The position numbers and the translations under genes were made by a program. 64,000 nucleotides of DNA from Adineta steineri (Eukaryota; Rotifera; Eurotatoria; Adinetida; Adinetidae), in the NCBI GenBank assembly GCA_905250115.1, contig CAJNOI010000064.1:62001-126000 (forward strand), given 5' to 3'. This document shows, in pieces, positions 12,378 through 24,020 of the stretch; within the stretch, counting starts at the first letter, position 1, and every line of letters begins with the position of its first letter. The notes beneath the pieces were generated by a model. It saw only the letters and a list, made by a program, of their open reading frames with translations. It did not search any database and was not told where the DNA came from.

Positions 12378-12445
12378 CCTAGTATTCTCGGTATTTTCTT
12401 ACAAAAATACGACGACTCAGAAGAGGCAATATAACTTCAACAACA

Positions 12446-12676
12446 ATGAAAACTATTCTGTTTTCTCTGGTTATTATATTTTTCGTAATCGTTGTACGGT
12501 GTTCAACAGAGCGAAGTGAAACAAATATTAAACAAGGAACTGCATCAAAAGGTGACGCATATGATGGATGTCGAAAAAGGAAAAATGGAAAATATTTCTG
12601 TCGTTGTGGCAAGACGAAAGTAAAATACGATCATCTCCAACAAGTTTGTGTCAATGAACAAGTCATTCAACGGTAA
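12446..12676 (+). CDS. Small secreted Cys-rich peptide, or first exon of the VIT/VWA gene
   Basis: The ATG at 12446 opens 76 codons with a strong signal peptide (KTILFSLVIIFFVIVV). The mature part is basic and has four cysteines at residues 42, 52, 54 and 68 (C-x9-C-x-C-x13-C). I do not recognise the fold. The ORF ends CGG TAA, but the same bases form a good splice donor (CG/GTAAGC at 12672/12673). Joining to the acceptor at 13048 continues in frame into the VIT domain of the next feature (R-S-M-T-S-S-P). It may therefore be a free-standing 76-residue peptide, the N-terminus of a secreted VIT/VWA protein, or both by alternative splicing. The upstream TATA box supports a transcription start just before this exon. 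Confidence 0.65.
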   Translation: MKTILFSLVIIFFVIVVRCSTERSETNIKQGTASKGDAYDGCRKRKNGKYFCRCGKTKVKYDHLQQVCVNEQVIQR

Positions 12677-13052
12677 GCGTTCTCGGCTGTGTAGATGTTT
12701 TTTCTTCGATTTCTGAGAGTGATTCGCTAATAGATTATTGGCAGTTGACTAGGACTTTGCAAAAGAATGATAATAACGAAAAATGATCAATGACAAGCGA
12801 CAAAGAGTAGTCAGTCGTTAGAATTGAGAATATCGAAAAGTGTTACTTTGAGGACAGGCAGTGTCAAAATCATAGTTTCCTGAAAAGCACTTTCGATAAA
12901 CACAATTAAATCAAGGTTAGCGTTACTTAAAAATTCTAAACTCATGGCAAAAAACAGGTCACAAAACATATTTTCACAGAATTAGTCGACTAAGAGTAAA
13001 ACATTTCTTAGATATTGAAAATATTTGTTCTTTTTTATTTATCGGTAGGAGC

Positions 13053-16000
13053 ATGACTAGTAGTCCTCGAAGAGTGATTACACCGATCTATCGTTCTACA
13101 CGTGATGAACAATACGGTAGCATGCGACTCGGACTACAAAGAGTGGATAATCTAACGACAATACCAATTCGTCATGTATATGTAGATGCATTGATTCATT
13201 CATTTACAGCTGATGTCACTCTAACGCAAACATATTATAATGAAAACAGCTATCCAGTTGAAGCAGTCTATATATTTCCTATTGAGGTATGACTTACATC
13301 GGTCTCAAACTGTGAAAATTAATATTTCATAATGATTTCTTGCATTGATTGACACAATTTTCCTAACATATCTATATGGATCTTTGTCAAGCACTGTTTG
13401 TAATAAGATCAGAACATATAATCGACGATAGACACTGTTGAATTGAATATTGTCAAATAAGTAGTTTTCGAATAGAATAGACGGCACTAAAACAAATTAT
13501 ATTCGTAAGAAAAACTGTTCATAGGCATTATTTCGAATTAAAGTCAATTGACTTCTTTGAATGACAACGAATACTGTCGAACGCTATTTTGATTTTTCTT
13601 AAAAGATAGTTATTATTTTTTATGCAATAAATAAAAAGAATCAATTATTGAAATCGTTTTTAAATTGTATAAATCATTCGAATTCAGCTAGGATGCGTTT
13701 TTTTCATAGGAAAACGCAGCAGTTTATGAATTTACGGCTCACATCGACGACCGATTGATTAAAGCTATGGTGCAAGAAAAACAAACTGCTGAGAATATGT
13801 ATGAGGATGCAGTTCAACGGGGTCAAACGGCAGTGTTACTTCGACAAGACGAACGAACACTCGATACTTTCAAAGTAAGTCATTGAAAAGTTGAATGCCA
13901 TAGAATGATGGCTGAATGTTTTGCAATATGCAACACCGAAATCATAAATTTATTGAATATATAGGTAAATGTCGGAGTTCTGCCGCCAGGTAAAGAATGT
14001 ATAGTCAAGATTCGTTATGTGACAGAACTAGATTTGATTGATGGATGTTTTATTCGATTTGTTGTTCCAACTACCATTGCACCTCGATATGATCCAAAAC
14101 CAAACATAGCGCAATCGCTAGATAGATCACAAACCCAATATGTTCAAAATTCTTCGTATACAATGTCATTTCGAGCTCATATTGATCGATACGGACAGAG
14201 TAAGTAACAAATCTCTGAAATACAATATTGTTCAACAAGCAGCGGTCACAAAAGATATCTAAAATTGAATGTCACAGCAAGATAAAATCGTATTCATTTA
14301 TTGGGCCATATTGCTTCTTATTCGCAATGTTCTATAAATTGATTTTTTATCTCATAAATTTGTTCGTAGATCAAATTATCGAAGTGACTAATATGTCTCA
14401 TCCGGTCAATTACAGCGGATCGTTTAAAACAATCGACGTTTCTTCAGAAAGCATTGCACTCGATCACGATATTATCTTGGATATTGAGCTGCCAAGTAAT
14501 CGGTCCCCGATACTTATTGCAGCCGAACAATACAATAATGCATCAAATCTTGCAGTTCTTACTGTATTGAATCATAATGATGGGCGTTTTTTCTCAATAT
14601 ATGATGGGAATAATTCAATTGTTTCAACAACCGAATTTATCTTCATCGGTATGTTCTGTTTTTTTTCCAGTGAAAGTACTAGAAATTGGCGAATTATGAC
14701 TAGTTTCTCTAAAAACTTTATTGCGAGAATCGTCTAGCGATAACATCAGTAAATTTATTTCGTTTTAGTCGACTGTTCTTATTCTATGGACGATGAAAAT
14801 CGCATTAATCTTGCTCGAGATGCATTGCATTTGTTTATACGCAATATTCCTCCAGATGCACATTTTAATATAATTCGTTTTGGAACAAACTATGAAATTC
14901 TTTTTCCTTATACAACACATCTGACGACTGTATACAATGAACAAACAGCCAAACAAGCCGACGATATTGCGCGTACGATGAAAGCCGATTTAGGTGGCAC
15001 AGAGCTATTGACACCTCTACAGTACTTGAGAGATCATCCGCCTGCTAGTGGTAAATCACGACAAGTGTTCATCTTGACTGATGGTGAAGTTGCAAATACA
15101 AATGAGGTAAATAGAAGTGGAAGAAAACATTGTCCTACTTGTATCGTACAAACATACTAAAGAAAAATTGATGAGACTACTTGGTTAATGTGGTAAATTC
15201 TCTTCTATTTATAGGTGATTGAATTATGTCGTTCGATGGCGTTGACTACACGTATTTTCTCATTTGGTCTTGGCCCTACATCCTCTCGATCTCTGGTGAA
15301 AGGTATTGCTCGTGCGACAAATGGTCATTTTGTTTTTATTGCTCCGAATGATACGGTTGATGATGACGTTAGGACTCAGCTTCATCGAGCCTTGCAGCCA
15401 TCACTTGTTAATGGTCAATTGCAATGGCTTGGATTGTGGCCCAATGGTTACCAAGCACCAAAAACTATACCCCCAGTATATAAAAATGATCGTGTACTTG
15501 TCTATACTCTATTCGACAAGTTCTACTTTTATGGGCAATCTGCGTCGGTAAAGTTTTCTGCTAACAATCGTTTAATCGGTAATAGTTCATTGAACCGCAA
15601 TGATATACTCAATGGCAATACGATTCGCCGTTTAGCAGCTAAGGCTTTGATACAAGAATTGTTACATAAGGGAGACACAGAATACATTAAGTAAGTTGAA
15701 TCTCTTTTACACTATGTGAAATTTTTTTGTCATGATCGATTTTCTTGTAGAATTCTAGAAATTTTCGAAATTCTACTAGAAAACCGATATCGACAAAATT
15801 TCGCTGCTAAAGTTTTGATCGCAGAAATTTCATCTCACGTTTTCTTCGTTAATATTTGTCTATTTTTCTAATTTTGAAATCCATTAGTGAATCTATCAAT
15901 CTTTTCTCCTTAGTTCCAATATGACAGTCAAACAACGTATTATCGGACTCTCGTTGGCTCATCAAATTTTATCACCATACACAGCGTTCGTTGGTATTGA

Positions 16001-17233
16001 AACAAGTCGTTCTGGGCAAAGCAATGCTTTGCAAAGCCGACATGTACCTGTTCAAGTATCGAGAGATGGTGAAAATCTCCCCCATCAACATTCCTCTTTT
16101 CTTGGATCCCAACAGTCCACAACGTTACCAAGTGTCCATACGCATTCATCAACGATAGTAAACTTTCCAACAAGAACCACACCAACTTTGCTTTTAAAAC
16201 AGCCTTATTTTATTAACGATTATGATGAACAAGAACCTATTCTTGCAAGTGTAGCCGAACCACCACCGCCGTATCGTCCGGAAGCGAGACAATCATATAG
16301 TATCCCGGAATACCAATCAGGTAAGAATGAATTGAAAAGACGTCACTTTAACATTATTACGTACATCATGATACTGCTTCAGTAGGATTTATTGATGTAA
16401 GTTTTTGACTTCTCTCTCTCTGAAATAATGTCGGTGTATGATAAATGAGAATTTTAACTAACACACAATCGTTTTGATTTCAAACTGTGATTTTCTCTTT
16501 CGGCAGAGTATTATGATCAACAAGGTCCTCAAGGGATGGTCGGTCGTGCACATGCATCACATGATATGCAGCAGCAGAAACAGTCTACCGTTCATCAAAC
16601 TTCTACTTCCAGCACGACACGTTTTGATTCGATAGTAACCCACAGTCAACCGTAAGTATTCGCATTGTTCTTATAATAATCTTTCACCAGATCGAAAAGC
16701 GCATTTGGGAGGAAGGACACTCAACAGAAAATCGCTCTTAATCAATTTGAATCACGAGATTCATCTTAAAAATACATTTTATAATATTTGTGAAGTTTGA
16801 CGAAAGTAATTAAATACGATAAGCAATTTTATCACGAATATCAGTGGATTCTATAGAATATATTTTATATTAATAAAGAAAACTATTTCAATTGTTTGAT
16901 TTCAGGGACTCCCGAAAGTCTGCTGCTGCTGCGACGAATTTCATTCGTAAGTTGATCCAGCAACAGTCGTTTGATGGCGCATGGATTTTAACGGATGATA
17001 ACGTAAAACAATTGACAGGAGGCAAATCGACCAGCTATTTCATGTCTACAATCAACCAAGATAAAGATGTTACTACAACAGCACTTGCCATTGCTCTACT
17101 TGAATCAAAATATGACAAGCAAGAGAGTGTTTGGTTTATAGCAGTAGACAAAGGTCGCCAGCGCCTGACGAAGTATGGTCTCAATCAGAACGAAATCGAT
17201 TTAATCATCAATGAGATCAAAAATAAACTTTGA
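13053..17233 (+). CDS. VIT/VWA domain protein (VWA5A-like)
   Basis: Nine exons join in frame: 13049-13286, 13710-13874, 13965-14199, 14370-14648, 14769-15106, 15215-15690, 15914-16320, 16507-16651, 16906-17233. From ATG 13053 the product is 868 aa. It starts with a VIT domain (HSFTADVTLTQTYYN, then ENAAVYEFTAHIDDR). A von Willebrand A domain follows, with an intact MIDAS start DCSYS at about 306-310 and the later LTDGEV strand. Next come a Pro/Ser/Gln-rich linker and a C-terminal module (FDGAWILTDDNVKQLTG) as in VWA5A. In this family the VWA domain binds metal and partners; no enzyme is expected. If spliced to the exon at 12446-12672 it would be secreted, like inter-alpha-inhibitor heavy chains. 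The locus is less AT-rich than its surroundings. Confidence 0.9.
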
Positions 17234-17616
17234 TAGTTGTGAACTGTAAGCATTGTGCACCACTTATGAGAGTTTTTCTGAAAACTATTATCTAACCTTT
17301 TCATTTAACTATTATTTATTTTTATTTACTTAGTGCGTATTTTTCTTCTGAAATCATTTTGAATGTGTTTGTGGATGCTATATTTTCTCGCATTTACACC
17401 CATCAACTCCTTCATCCTCACCCAAATACGTCTACAAATATTAGTCTTAGTCTTAATTTCAAGATCTGAAAATAAACCTTTAAAAGTGTAAAAAACTCTT
17501 TTTGCAATCATCAGTTATTTCAACAGAATCATCTGCACTCGTTCTGTTGTGGAAGCACATCGAAGAGACAATTACTTCTGTTTCGCATGCGTGCCCAAGC
17601 ATTGCCTGCTAGTATC
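17234..17616. other. Intergenic, no gene seen
   Basis: The 3' flank of the VIT/VWA gene. A 77-codon ORF starting at 17549 has no recognisable features and overlaps the Cys-rich minus-strand fragment. Confidence 0.4.
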
Positions 17617-17892
17617 TTATAATTCATTTATGAATTTACTTTTACCTTGGGAACAGATGTTTGTTGTCAACACAGATAAATATCCAGCTGATGATAAACA
17701 ACATGAATTAACAATGCATATTGAATCATTTGATCTGCAGTTATATAGTACATTCTCACATTCTTCTAAAATTGAACATTGAATAGCAGGAGCACAATAA
17801 CTACTATTGTTCATTGTAAGATAATTAGAGCAATATGAAGGTGATAAAGAACAATTATTGTTATCAATTGAAATTACAGTACATTGTTGCAA
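17617..17892 (-). pseudogene. Cys-rich extracellular-domain fragment
   Basis: The minus strand reads about 90 codons with eleven cysteines, including YCAPAIQCSILEEC and SICIVNSCC. The spacing suggests a disulfide-rich extracellular repeat. There is no signal peptide and the frame is closed upstream by a stop (about 17910). No flanking exon with matching phase is evident. It is most likely a relic exon of a secreted or cell-surface protein; an exon of a gene that I could not assemble is possible. Confidence 0.35.
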
Positions 17893-18247
17893 AGAGAAAC
17901 TTTATGCTGATAATGTAAATTGCACGGTAGTACTACTTTCTCGACATGAATAGTTAGATGATAATGTAGTTTAACCGACGAGAAGGATCTCGATGATGAG
18001 ATACAGGAATGCGATAAATACCATAACTCTTTATGAAATGAGCGAAGAACAGAACTATTAATAGAGCTCCTTGAGTTTTCTTTGCGACTTTGAAGAGTAG
18101 AAGTTTGCTTAGGCTTCTACTTAGTTCGTGTATAAGAAAAAAGAATAGTTTTACGAGACAGATTGTTAATTTTCATTCCATTAAAATTTTATCACAATCA
18201 TGTTTATTTTAGCTTTTTCCATCGAGTTAAAATCACAACATTCCATG

Positions 18248-18640
18248 ATATCTAGTTAGGTGTTCCCTGTGCAAAAACAATGCAACCAATTAGTTATATC
18301 GTTAAATATTCATTGGCTATGAATAGACGAACAGTATCATATACGAATGATATAAATCAAATTTTACATATTTATATTAGTAGTGTAATGTTAAATGCTT
18401 CATGTTTTCGTAATCAACAAATTTTATTATGTATTTATACTACAAGTATTGATTATTTAGATGAAAATATATTTCAACCTTTTCTTGCAACACATTCATC
18501 GAAGTTATTAGATATTCAAGATTCGAATACTAGTTAAATATGTGATTATCGATCAGCATGGATTAAAGAAGAATTTCGTACAAATATGAATTGTTATAAA
18601 AATCGAGTATATGCAGCTGCATGTTTTTCTTTATAAATAT
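18248..18640 (+). pseudogene. Relic coding fragment sharing 46 bp with the 5.9-kb relic
   Basis: From 18257 one frame is open for about 94 codons (LGVPCAKTMQPISY, then SCFRNQQILLCIYTT), ends with TAA at 18535-18537, and remains coding-like beyond it (DYRSAWIKEEFRTNMNC). The first 46 bases are shared with 5876-5921 and both copies carry ATCTAG just before the shared LGV. The TAG may be a splice acceptor rather than a stop. Without a start, a donor or a known family I treat it as a gene relic. Confidence 0.35.
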
Positions 18641-19048
18641 TCTCATCGTACAAAATAATATTAACGCTTTTTATATATTTTATGAAGTTTCTTTTTTCTT
18701 TTGAACATTGATTTTATCAAAGAAGAAACGACTGATTTCGTAAATGAATCCTTTAATGAGATATTAATCCTAAGAACAACTGTAGTTTTAACCAGCACAA
18801 AAAAATACACTAATTTATGAGGTACCGATATATATCATACAACAAAGAGCTGATTTTTCCCTTGTTGGTTTTATCTATTTGAAAAAATTCCGATATATTT
18901 CGTAATTAAAAAAGATTTTTTTTTTAGTTATTCTTACTTAATCAAAAACCGAAAATATTATACATACTCAACCTGAAAAAACTATTTTAGAATTTAATAT
19001 TGAAAAATATAAACTTTCAAACGACTTCTTTTGATAACATAAAAATGT

Positions 19049-19201
19049 GATTCATCCAGAGATGGGCAAGTCGCGACTTTTCTAAGTCTCAAGTTACGCC
19101 AACTCTTTCTCGATTTTGTCAAGTCAAGTTGCAAGTCAATTAGAAATTCATAACTCAAGTCAATCAAGTCAAAAACTGACTTGTCTATGTCTGGGTTCAT
19201 C
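19049..19201. mobile_element. hAT-like MITE, 137 bp, with 8-bp target duplication
   Basis: The element spans 19057-19193. Its ends are CAGAGATGGGCAAGTC and, on the other strand, CAGACATAGACAAGTC (13 of 16 matching). It is flanked by GATTCATC (19049-19056) and GGTTCATC (19194-19201), an 8-bp target duplication with one mismatch. CAGRG-type termini with 8-bp duplications are typical of hAT transposons. The interior is a run of CAAGTCAA-like repeats without coding capacity. Confidence 0.8.
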
Positions 19202-19467
19202 CACTTGAATTATTATTATAACATATAACTTTCTTGATATTATATATTTCTCATATTGAAAAATGATTTTATTTCGAAGCCAACTGTTTGCAAAAGATAT
19301 TCTCTTATATCACTATAAATGGCAATAATTTTGTATTTCTTTTTTTCTATTGATTTACAAATCATAAAGAAGTGTGTGTCAGCTTGTTTTATTTCTTCTA
19401 TTTATAACTACAACATCATCTAGTTTTATAAGTACAGATCGGCAAAAAAAAAGAAAGATAATTAAAT

Positions 19468-20166
19468 ATGACAGATAACAAGCCTGTTCATACTATGCAT
19501 ATGATCGAAGATCCTAATCTTACTAATTCATCTTCCACACATGTGAAAATAAATCGAACACGTAAAATTCTTCTTGTTCTGCTTAGTATTTTATTTGTAA
19601 GTGATTTAAATAATAAATATATAATTTTAACAGTAAAATTAATTTTCAGGCTTTCAATTTACTTTACTTAATTTTTATCGTTCATGCTTATATCGATAAT
19701 TCATGGTTTAGTCATTATTTTAAAAATAACTATGAATTATTATGGACTTTAGCATGCATTGTTTATAATGCTTTTGGATTATTAACAACTTATCAATATT
19801 TTCGAAAAGGTTTACGTGTGGTAATTTATAATTGTTGGATATTCTGTTAAGAATATCTATTCTGTTTCTTTTAGTTTGCATGGATTGGAACAATATCTTT
19901 AATTTCATCAATTATGATGATCGGAATTATTTGTATTATTGCTTTTTATACAAAAGAACAAGTGAAGACTCGTGATGATAATGATGATATAATTGGTCCT
20001 CTCATTTTTATTCTTATATTTATTCTAACTTCAATTATGCTAGTAAATTTTCTAATTATATATATAATTAATTTACTTTCTTTTCTAGTTTATTATTGTA
20101 TTATTATCTTTTAAATTATCGAATTTACTTTACAAGAATCGAAATACAATGATTCGAACATTATAA
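19468..20166 (+). CDS. Four-membrane-segment protein, copy 1 of a tandem trio
   Basis: Exons 19468-19596, 19650-19820, 19875-20042 and 20089-20166 join with all introns in phase 0 and give 181 aa. A short N-terminal tail (about 33 residues, with potential N-glycosylation or cytosolic sequence) leads to a basic RTRKILL motif and four hydrophobic segments, roughly one per exon. The second exon ends GLLTTYQYFRKGLRV and the last holds SFKLSNLLYKN. There is no signal peptide and no catalytic motif. I do not recognise the family. The following two genes have the same exon number, phases and motif positions, so this is an expressed-looking local family rather than chance ORFs. Confidence 0.75.
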
Positions 20167-20515
20167 TTTATTATTTTTAATTTTTTCATCATTATGTACA
20201 CCTGTGTCTTTTTTAGTAATAACTCTTTCTTAATTTTCAAGTATCACGAAAAATAAAAAAATTATATTAAAGTTTCTTTCTTCATCTTTTACAAAATATA
20301 AAAGAAAAGATATTATCTATATTTGTACAAGATCTACATATTCGTCTAATTCGTTATCTATAGAATAAATCATTTTATTAGTCATATGGGTAAGAATAAA
20401 ATACCATCACGTTTCTTGCATACACAATCTTTCCCATTCTGAATATTTTTACTAGTTTATAGTTATAAAAAATCGTTTTTCATGTCTATATAGCAATTCG
20501 TCAAAATAAATAATC

Positions 20516-21220
20516 ATGATCGATCATCCTAATGTGGCTCCTTCACCAGAATTACTTTCTCAAGAATCTGAAATATATCGACGACAAAAAATTCTTTTTG
20601 TTCTAATCGATATCTTATTCGTAAGTCATAAACAACAATTATATTGTAATATTATTTAAACCCTTTTTAGACTTTCAATTTGGTTACCTTATTTGCATTT
20701 ATTCATTTATATAAAACTGATCGACCGATAGATGAACCTTTGAAGCTAAAGGAATATTTTTTCTATAAACTTTTATGGGTACTTCTCTCACTTGTTTATG
20801 ATATTTTTGGTTTAATAGCAACTTATCTATGCCATCGAATATGTTTACGCGTGGTATTTTATTACATTTAATTATTTATTATTGACAATTTCTTTTTAAT
20901 ACTTTTAGTTTACATGTATTGGAATAATATTTCTTATTTTGAATTGTTGTGCACTTGGACATATATTGTTTTGGCAAATTCAGAAAATAAAATCAGCACA
21001 AAATAATTGGATAAAAACTTCATCTCGTTATGTTATATTTGTTATTTTTTGGATTTCTATTACATCTGTACTGGTAAATCTTTTTATATTTTATTTATCA
21101 AAAAATATTTTGTTTTCTTTATAGTACATTAGTCTTCGATTATCATTTCGACTATCGAAATTAATTAAGAATCTTCAACATAACATAATGGAATCAGTAT
21201 CAATATCTGAAATTAAGTAG
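20516..21220 (+). CDS. Four-membrane-segment protein, copy 2 of a tandem trio
   Basis: Exons 20516-20620, 20671-20853, 20909-21073 and 21125-21220, all phase-0 introns, give 182 aa. The architecture equals copy 1: N-terminal tail, RRQKILFVLIDILF in the first segment, SLVYDIFGLIATY in the second exon, and a C-terminal LSFRLSKLIKN after the last segment. The loop between segments one and two is charged (KTDRPIDEPLKLKEY) and differs strongly from copy 1, while the splice positions and the end motif are kept. The function is unknown. Confidence 0.75.
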
Positions 21221-22102
21221 TAATTAAATATGAGTGCAAGTATTCTACATAAATTTTGTATTTTTCTTTTTCTTCTGATTTGTATTAAATAAAAAGTAAT
21301 AAATTATTATTTAGCAGCAATGTTGGGAATATAATTTTATAGCTATAGTCGAAGGTCATATGACTTCGTATCATATGTTATTGAATCATTTATATAACTT
21401 TATCCGTTCTGTTTCATTCAATTCATATATACAATAAATTTTAGACTAACATTTTGATGTAGTTCCTGTGAGAATAGTTGTTATTGCATTCGGAAGTGAA
21501 ACATCCTGTCATAAGTTAATGTTGAGATAAGACAGTCTTATCTCCCTCCAGTCTCATACGTCAAAATTACCGAACATAATTCTTCATGAACATAGCTGGC
21601 GATGCTCAAACTCTTCGACCCTACAAATAATTCATCGTATGGATAGAATTTGTTGAAATAATCGGTATATGGAATGAAGTTTGAAATTTAAATATGGTTT
21701 CAGATGATAGAAACATTATAACTTGAATAATAATTGATTTGTAAAGATTAGAGTATTTTCCTATAAGTATACATAGAATTTTCTAGATACTATTAAGTAT
21801 CAAATAACCCTAAAAGATTCTATATTCTTCGTCATAATTAATAGAAGTCAATAGTTCGTATTTAATTCTTTGTATTTATAAATAATGATAGACTTGCTAT
21901 TTTTCTTTCTTTCGCTCTTTTTCTGATTACTTTTCTTTTTCTTCTTTTGCTTTGACAAGGATTATTTCTAATGGTATATAGTTCGGAGAAAGACAACACA
22001 CCCATCAAGAGACAGATTAGAATATGTCAGTAATATAGAAGAGTATTAGTCTAGTTCCTATTTCATTTGCTCAGTTTACTTCTGAAGATACTTACAAAGA
22101 AC
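21221..22102. other. Intergenic between tandem copies 2 and 3
   Basis: AT-rich spacer, more than twice the length of the spacer between copies 1 and 2. No relic of a further copy was recognised. Confidence 0.45.
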
Positions 22103-22816
22103 ATGCAAAGTGAATTAACTGCTCAACAAACTGTCATCGTTAATAATCTTCATTCATCTTTACCATTAATTTCCCAAAAACCAAACATATGTCGATTACG
22201 AAAAATTCTTCTTACACTACTTTTAATTATGTTTGTAAGTAAATAAATTTATTACTAATTTAAAATTAATCTTTTTTTTGTTATTTCAATTTTAGTTTTC
22301 AAGTTTAGTGTATTTAGTTTTTGTTAGTTTACCTTGTATGAAATATGCAAATATATGGTTTTGTCAAAATTTTAATCATAATTATGAATATAGTTGGGCT
22401 TTAGTTTCTCTTATTTATGATGGCCTTTGGTTGCTAATTACTTATCGATACTATTCCAGAGGATTATTATTAGTAAATTAAATGTTAATTTTATTTTCTA
22501 ATATGAAATTTTTCTTTTAATTTAGTTCGCATGGGTTAGTACAATTTTTGTATGTATATTTGGAGTATTTCTTATCATTTCTTTACTGGCAATCTTTCAA
22601 ACTATGATGTATTTTCATATGATTGATACTCGTGTTCTCATTGCTTCAATTAGTTCAATTGTATTATGTATAGCAACATTAATTTTACAAGTAAATATTT
22701 CAATATAAATATGAATTCAATATAAAAAATTATCTTTCTTTTTCTAGATAGCACTTGTTTCATTTTCTCTTAGATTATCAAAATTAATTTCGACGAGTAA
22801 ACATATTATGATTTAA
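22103..22816 (+). CDS. Four-membrane-segment protein, copy 3 of a tandem trio
   Basis: Exons 22103-22234, 22296-22472, 22526-22690 and 22748-22816 give 180 aa, again with only phase-0 introns. Shared landmarks are CRLRKILLTLL before the first segment, SLIYDGLWLLITY in the second exon, and SFSLRLSKLI near the end. The C-terminal tail is short (STSKHIMI). Together with copies 1 and 2 it defines a conserved core: basic K-I-L-L entry, a [LV]-Y-[DN] motif in segment two, and L-[SR]-[FL]-x-L-S-[KN]-L at the end. No known family comes to mind. Confidence 0.75.
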
Positions 22817-23843
22817 ATGCAATAAAAATTATGATGACATTTATTATATTTTTGTAATTATTTTTTTCTTCTTCTCCTAATAAATTAGATATTCAATTAT
22901 TCTTGATATTTTATGTAATGTATACAATCGATTTATTTAAATTACAGTATGTCGTAAATTTATTATTAATTGGTATCAAATGGATTTACTATTGTATTTC
23001 ATAGTATGTTTTGCTTGTTCTCAGTCGTCATTATACTTGTTTTTGTGTAAATATTATTGTCGAGTATTTTTGTTTTTCGAACGTAAAAGAAACGTCATCG
23101 CCGAATGGTGCAGCTGTCAAAAAATATACGATATTCAAACAGATGCGGGTGTTATACGTCTTATATTCATTATTACATAATTTCATAATAATAAGAATTT
23201 TTGGTATATAATGTTTTTATTGAGGAAATAGATTCTCGATAGAATTAATCTAGAAATATTTTATTAAAAATCAATTTCCAATGATATTTTTTTTTCTTGA
23301 GACATATAAAACTTTGAATAGTACTTATAATTATATAGATGTGCATCTCGACAGCAAAATTATCTTTAAATGAAGTTTATCCGTGGATGTTTATAATATT
23401 TATTCAATAAGAGTGTTTGTGTTTCACATTGTAATTTTAATCAAATACTTAATTATTTTGTAAGAAGAATAACTTTGTCTACAGAAGGTTATGACGTGAA
23501 TATATTTATTAATTTATAATGTATAAAAGATCATTTTAATCTTTGATATCATTATAGAATCGTATTACATATGTACTCGCGCTCAGCTGGATATGGAAAA
23601 AAAACAGAAAAACATTTTTTTATTCTACATCTCCTCATTTAATAATTTGTCTTTGACTTCGCCATACTTTCACCGAATTTTTCTTATTTTTTAATTAGAA
23701 AATAATGTAACCATTGATTATATGATGAAAAATCTAAATTAAACTAAAAGAAATTGTGTGATTGAATTTAATCTATATTATCTCATACAACGAGTATCAC
23801 ATAAAGAAGGGTAATTCTTTCCATTAGGTACTTGTCTTAAAAA
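22817..23843. other. Intergenic, no gene seen
   Basis: No supportable gene. Two overlapping ORFs at 22980-23211 contain stretches that could be decayed coding sequence (NVKETSSPNG), but no start, splice pair or family can be given. Confidence 0.4.
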
Positions 23844-23989
23844 CAGAGGTGCAGAATCTTCCTAAAAATCAAAAAAACTTCCCTCGCCAGGAAAATTTTC
23901 CAAAAAATTCTCCGACAAATGCAGTTTTAAAAAACTTTCCCTCCCCGCGCGGGGAAGCACGAGGAAGATTCTGCACCTCTGTTTAAAAA
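23836..23989. mobile_element. hAT-like MITE, 138 bp, perfect 20-bp TIRs
   Basis: The element spans 23844-23981. Both ends read CAGAGGTGCAGAATCTTCCT inward, a perfect 20-bp inverted repeat. The flanks CTTAAAAA (23836-23843) and TTTAAAAA (23982-23989) are an 8-bp target duplication with one mismatch. The interior is GC-richer than the surroundings (a CCCCGCGCGGGG palindrome at about 23943-23954) and non-coding. Length and target-site size match the 19.0-kb MITE, but the termini differ, so it is a separate family. Confidence 0.85.
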
Positions 23990-24020
23990 GCTTATCAGCG
24001 CGCCCCGTTGGGGCTAAAAA

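Noticed and set aside
14228..14737. 169-codon plus-strand ORF in the VIT/VWA gene
   Set aside because: It runs through introns on both sides; the true coding part is exon 14370-14648, which fits both splice phases.
22980..23211. Two overlapping plus-strand ORFs downstream of the four-membrane-segment trio
   Set aside because: Different frames look coding in different places, neither resembles the trio, and there are no splice signals in the right phase.
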